Part shown: in pieces, positions 62,773-64,000 of the stretch
How the letters are laid out: each line of letters opens with the position of its first letter
How positions within the stretch are numbered: the first letter of the stretch is position 1
Assembly (NCBI RefSeq): GCF_024346675.1
Contig: NZ_AP024850.1
Span: 2,046,001-2,110,000, forward strand
From: Photobacterium sanguinicancri
Lineage (GTDB): Bacteria > Pseudomonadota > Gammaproteobacteria > Enterobacterales > Vibrionaceae
Direction of reading: 5' to 3'
DNA length: 64,000 nt
Translations under genes and position numbers: made by a program
The notes under the pieces: model-generated
Told to the model about the DNA's origin: nothing
Databases searched by the model: none
What the model saw: only the letters and a program-made list of their open reading frames with translations

Positions 62773-64000
62773 ATGAAGAGAGAACAATGGGGCTCACGCG
62801 CTGGATTCATTCTTGCCGCGGTAGGCTCAGCCATCGGATTGGGTAACATCTGGCGTTTCCCATACATGGCTTATGAAAACGGCGGTGGCGCATTTTTTAT
62901 TCCTTACCTTTTTGCCATGCTTTCTGCCGGTATCCCTTTCATGATTATGGAATTCAGCCTTGGTCATAAATTACGTGGTGCTGCACCGCGAGCTTTTTCA
63001 AAGCTGGGCGGAAAACTTGAATGGCTTGGTTGGTTCCAAGTATTTATTGCTGCCATTATCGCGGTTTATTACGTCGCTATTATTGGTTGGGCTATTTCTT
63101 ATCTTGGTTACTCGTTTACACAAAGCTGGGGCGCAGACACTAACGCCTTCTTCTTCAGCGAGTACCTGCAACTGGGTGACAACTCACCAAGTAATCTAGG
63201 TAGCCTTCAGCTACACATTGCAATTCCTATGGTACTGGCTTGGGGTATTACGTTTGCCGCTATCTTTACCGGTGTAAAAGGCGGTATCGAACGTGCATCT
63301 AAAATCATGATGCCACTACTCTTTTTGATGGTTGTGGGACTCATTGGCCGAGTGCTATTCCTACCAGGTGCTATGGATGGTCTTAATTACTTGTTCCAAC
63401 CTGATTTCAGTAAGATTCTAGACGCCAAAGTATGGTCTGCAGCGTACGGTCAGATCTTCTTTACGCTAAGTGTCGGCTTTGCAATCATGATTGCTTACTC
63501 CAGCTACTTGCCTGAAAAATCTGACATTAATAATAACGCCTTCATGACGGTATTAATTAACTGTGGTTTCTCTATCACTGCGGGTGTCTTGATTTTCGGT
63601 GTACTAGGCTACATGGCTCAAGAACAAGCTAAACCGATAACAGAGGTAGTTTCAGCAGGTGTCGGTTTGGCCTTCGTGACCATTCCAGCAGCGATTAATC
63701 TACTTCCAGCACCTTATATCCTTGGTCCATTGTTCTTCTTTGCGTTAGTTGTGGCGGGGCTTAGCTCTCACATCTCCATCATTGAAGCAGTGACATCGGC
63801 CATTATTGACAAACTAAACTGGAGCCGTAAAAAAGCCGCATCCGTGGTGTGTGGTACAGGTTTCGTTGTATCGCTAGCCTTTGCTACCAACGGTGGTCTA
63901 TTGCTACTAGATTTGGTGGACTACTTCATCAATAACGTAGCACTGCTTGCAAGCTGCTTGGTTGAACTGATTGTTATTGCATGGCTATTTAAAATTTCAG
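62773..64000 (+). CDS. NSS-family sodium-dependent transporter, 3' end outside the window
   Basis: At least 409 residues, open to the window end. AAAGGAG lies seven bases before ATG 62773. N-terminal signature WGSRAGFILAAVGSAIGLGNIWRFPYMAYENGGGAF is the hallmark Na+ site region of SNF/LeuT-type symporters; further blocks are LPLLFLMVVGLIGRVLF, FFTLSVGFAIMIAYSSY and LFFFALVVAGLSSHISIIE. Imports amino acids or related solutes with Na+. Substrate unknown. Roughly 50-90 C-terminal residues are missing from view. Confidence 0.93.
   Translation, partial: MKREQWGSRAGFILAAVGSAIGLGNIWRFPYMAYENGGGAFFIPYLFAMLSAGIPFMIMEFSLGHKLRGAAPRAFSKLGGKLEWLGWFQVFIAAIIAVYYVAIIGWAISYLGYSFTQSWGADTNAFFFSEYLQLGDNSPSNLGSLQLHIAIPMVLAWGITFAAIFTGVKGGIERASKIMMPLLFLMVVGLIGRVLFLPGAMDGLNYLFQPDFSKILDAKVWSAAYGQIFFTLSVGFAIMIAYSSYLPEKSDINNNAFMTVLINCGFSITAGVLIFGVLGYMAQEQAKPITEVVSAGVGLAFVTIPAAINLLPAPYILGPLFFFALVVAGLSSHISIIEAVTSAIIDKLNWSRKKAASVVCGTGFVVSLAFATNGGLLLLDLVDYFINNVALLASCLVELIVIAWLFKIS

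Noticed and set aside
1-64000. tRNA, rRNA and CRISPR arrays
   Set aside because: No cloverleaf with a CCA-type acceptor, no rRNA-like stretch and no regularly spaced direct repeats were noticed on either strand when reading by eye.

Overview
The window looks like part of a chromosome from a marine gammaproteobacterium of the Vibrionaceae, most likely a Photobacterium (P. profundum-like). This rests on the mix of Vibrio-type genes (DUF2913, HutA-type heme receptor, long-form GAPDH, divergent cra/fruBKA, DUF440 dsDNA mimic, YbiT, RadD, PolB) and moderate-to-low GC. It is an inference from protein sequences, not a database match. No rRNA, tRNA or CRISPR array was seen.

Layout. 1-1483: Na+/alanine-type symporter. 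1521-2951: intact IS3-family element sitting in the loop of that gene's terminator. 3134-4567: SPFH protein (QmcA) with its NfeD partner. 4745-5896: exported ParB-like-nuclease-fold protein. 5993-9035: YaiI, the ABC-F ATPase YbiT with an attenuator-like leader, and a PEP-CTERM protein. 9202-15988: AnmK, long GAPDH, PEP synthase (ppsA) with its divergent regulator ppsR. 16250-16939: lipoprotein. 17260-22453: fructose PTS operon fruBKA, divergent from its repressor cra, with three palindromic Cra operators between them. 22527-24628: small protein, then an AraC regulator overlapping a degenerate EAL gene. 24914-30458: AbgA-like amidohydrolase and an Att-type ABC exporter operon (ATPase, fused permease, AttH lipoprotein). 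30711-39237: MATE pump, SDR/DUF2867, DUF2913, Bcr, RsuA, GNAT and RadD.

39511-44924 is a visibly AT-rich accessory island: PAAR, DUF4123 adaptor, a very large unrecognised protein and a Sel1-like protein, all overlapping or abutting. This is the architecture of an orphan type VI secretion effector-immunity module. The large effector gene (40810-43944) is one continuous reading frame broken by a single in-frame TAA at 42691-42693. It is the best candidate for an undescribed system here.

45019-64000 is mostly core: heme receptor with Fur boxes, rplY with a structured leader, DUF1289, PolB, a nucleotidyltransferase-like protein with an altered metal motif, a CSS-type EAL protein, DUF440, EmrD, RibA, a prolyl-aminopeptidase-like hydrolase, PpaC, a patatin, the 29-residue membrane protein YnhF, an outer-membrane barrel, and the 5' part of an NSS-family Na+ symporter that runs off the window.

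Physiologically, the fructose PTS, Cra, GAPDH, PpsA/PpsR and PpaC genes cover the glycolysis/gluconeogenesis switch and pyrophosphate handling. Heme uptake, multidrug pumps and Na+-coupled symporters fit a marine, host-associated or particle-associated life.
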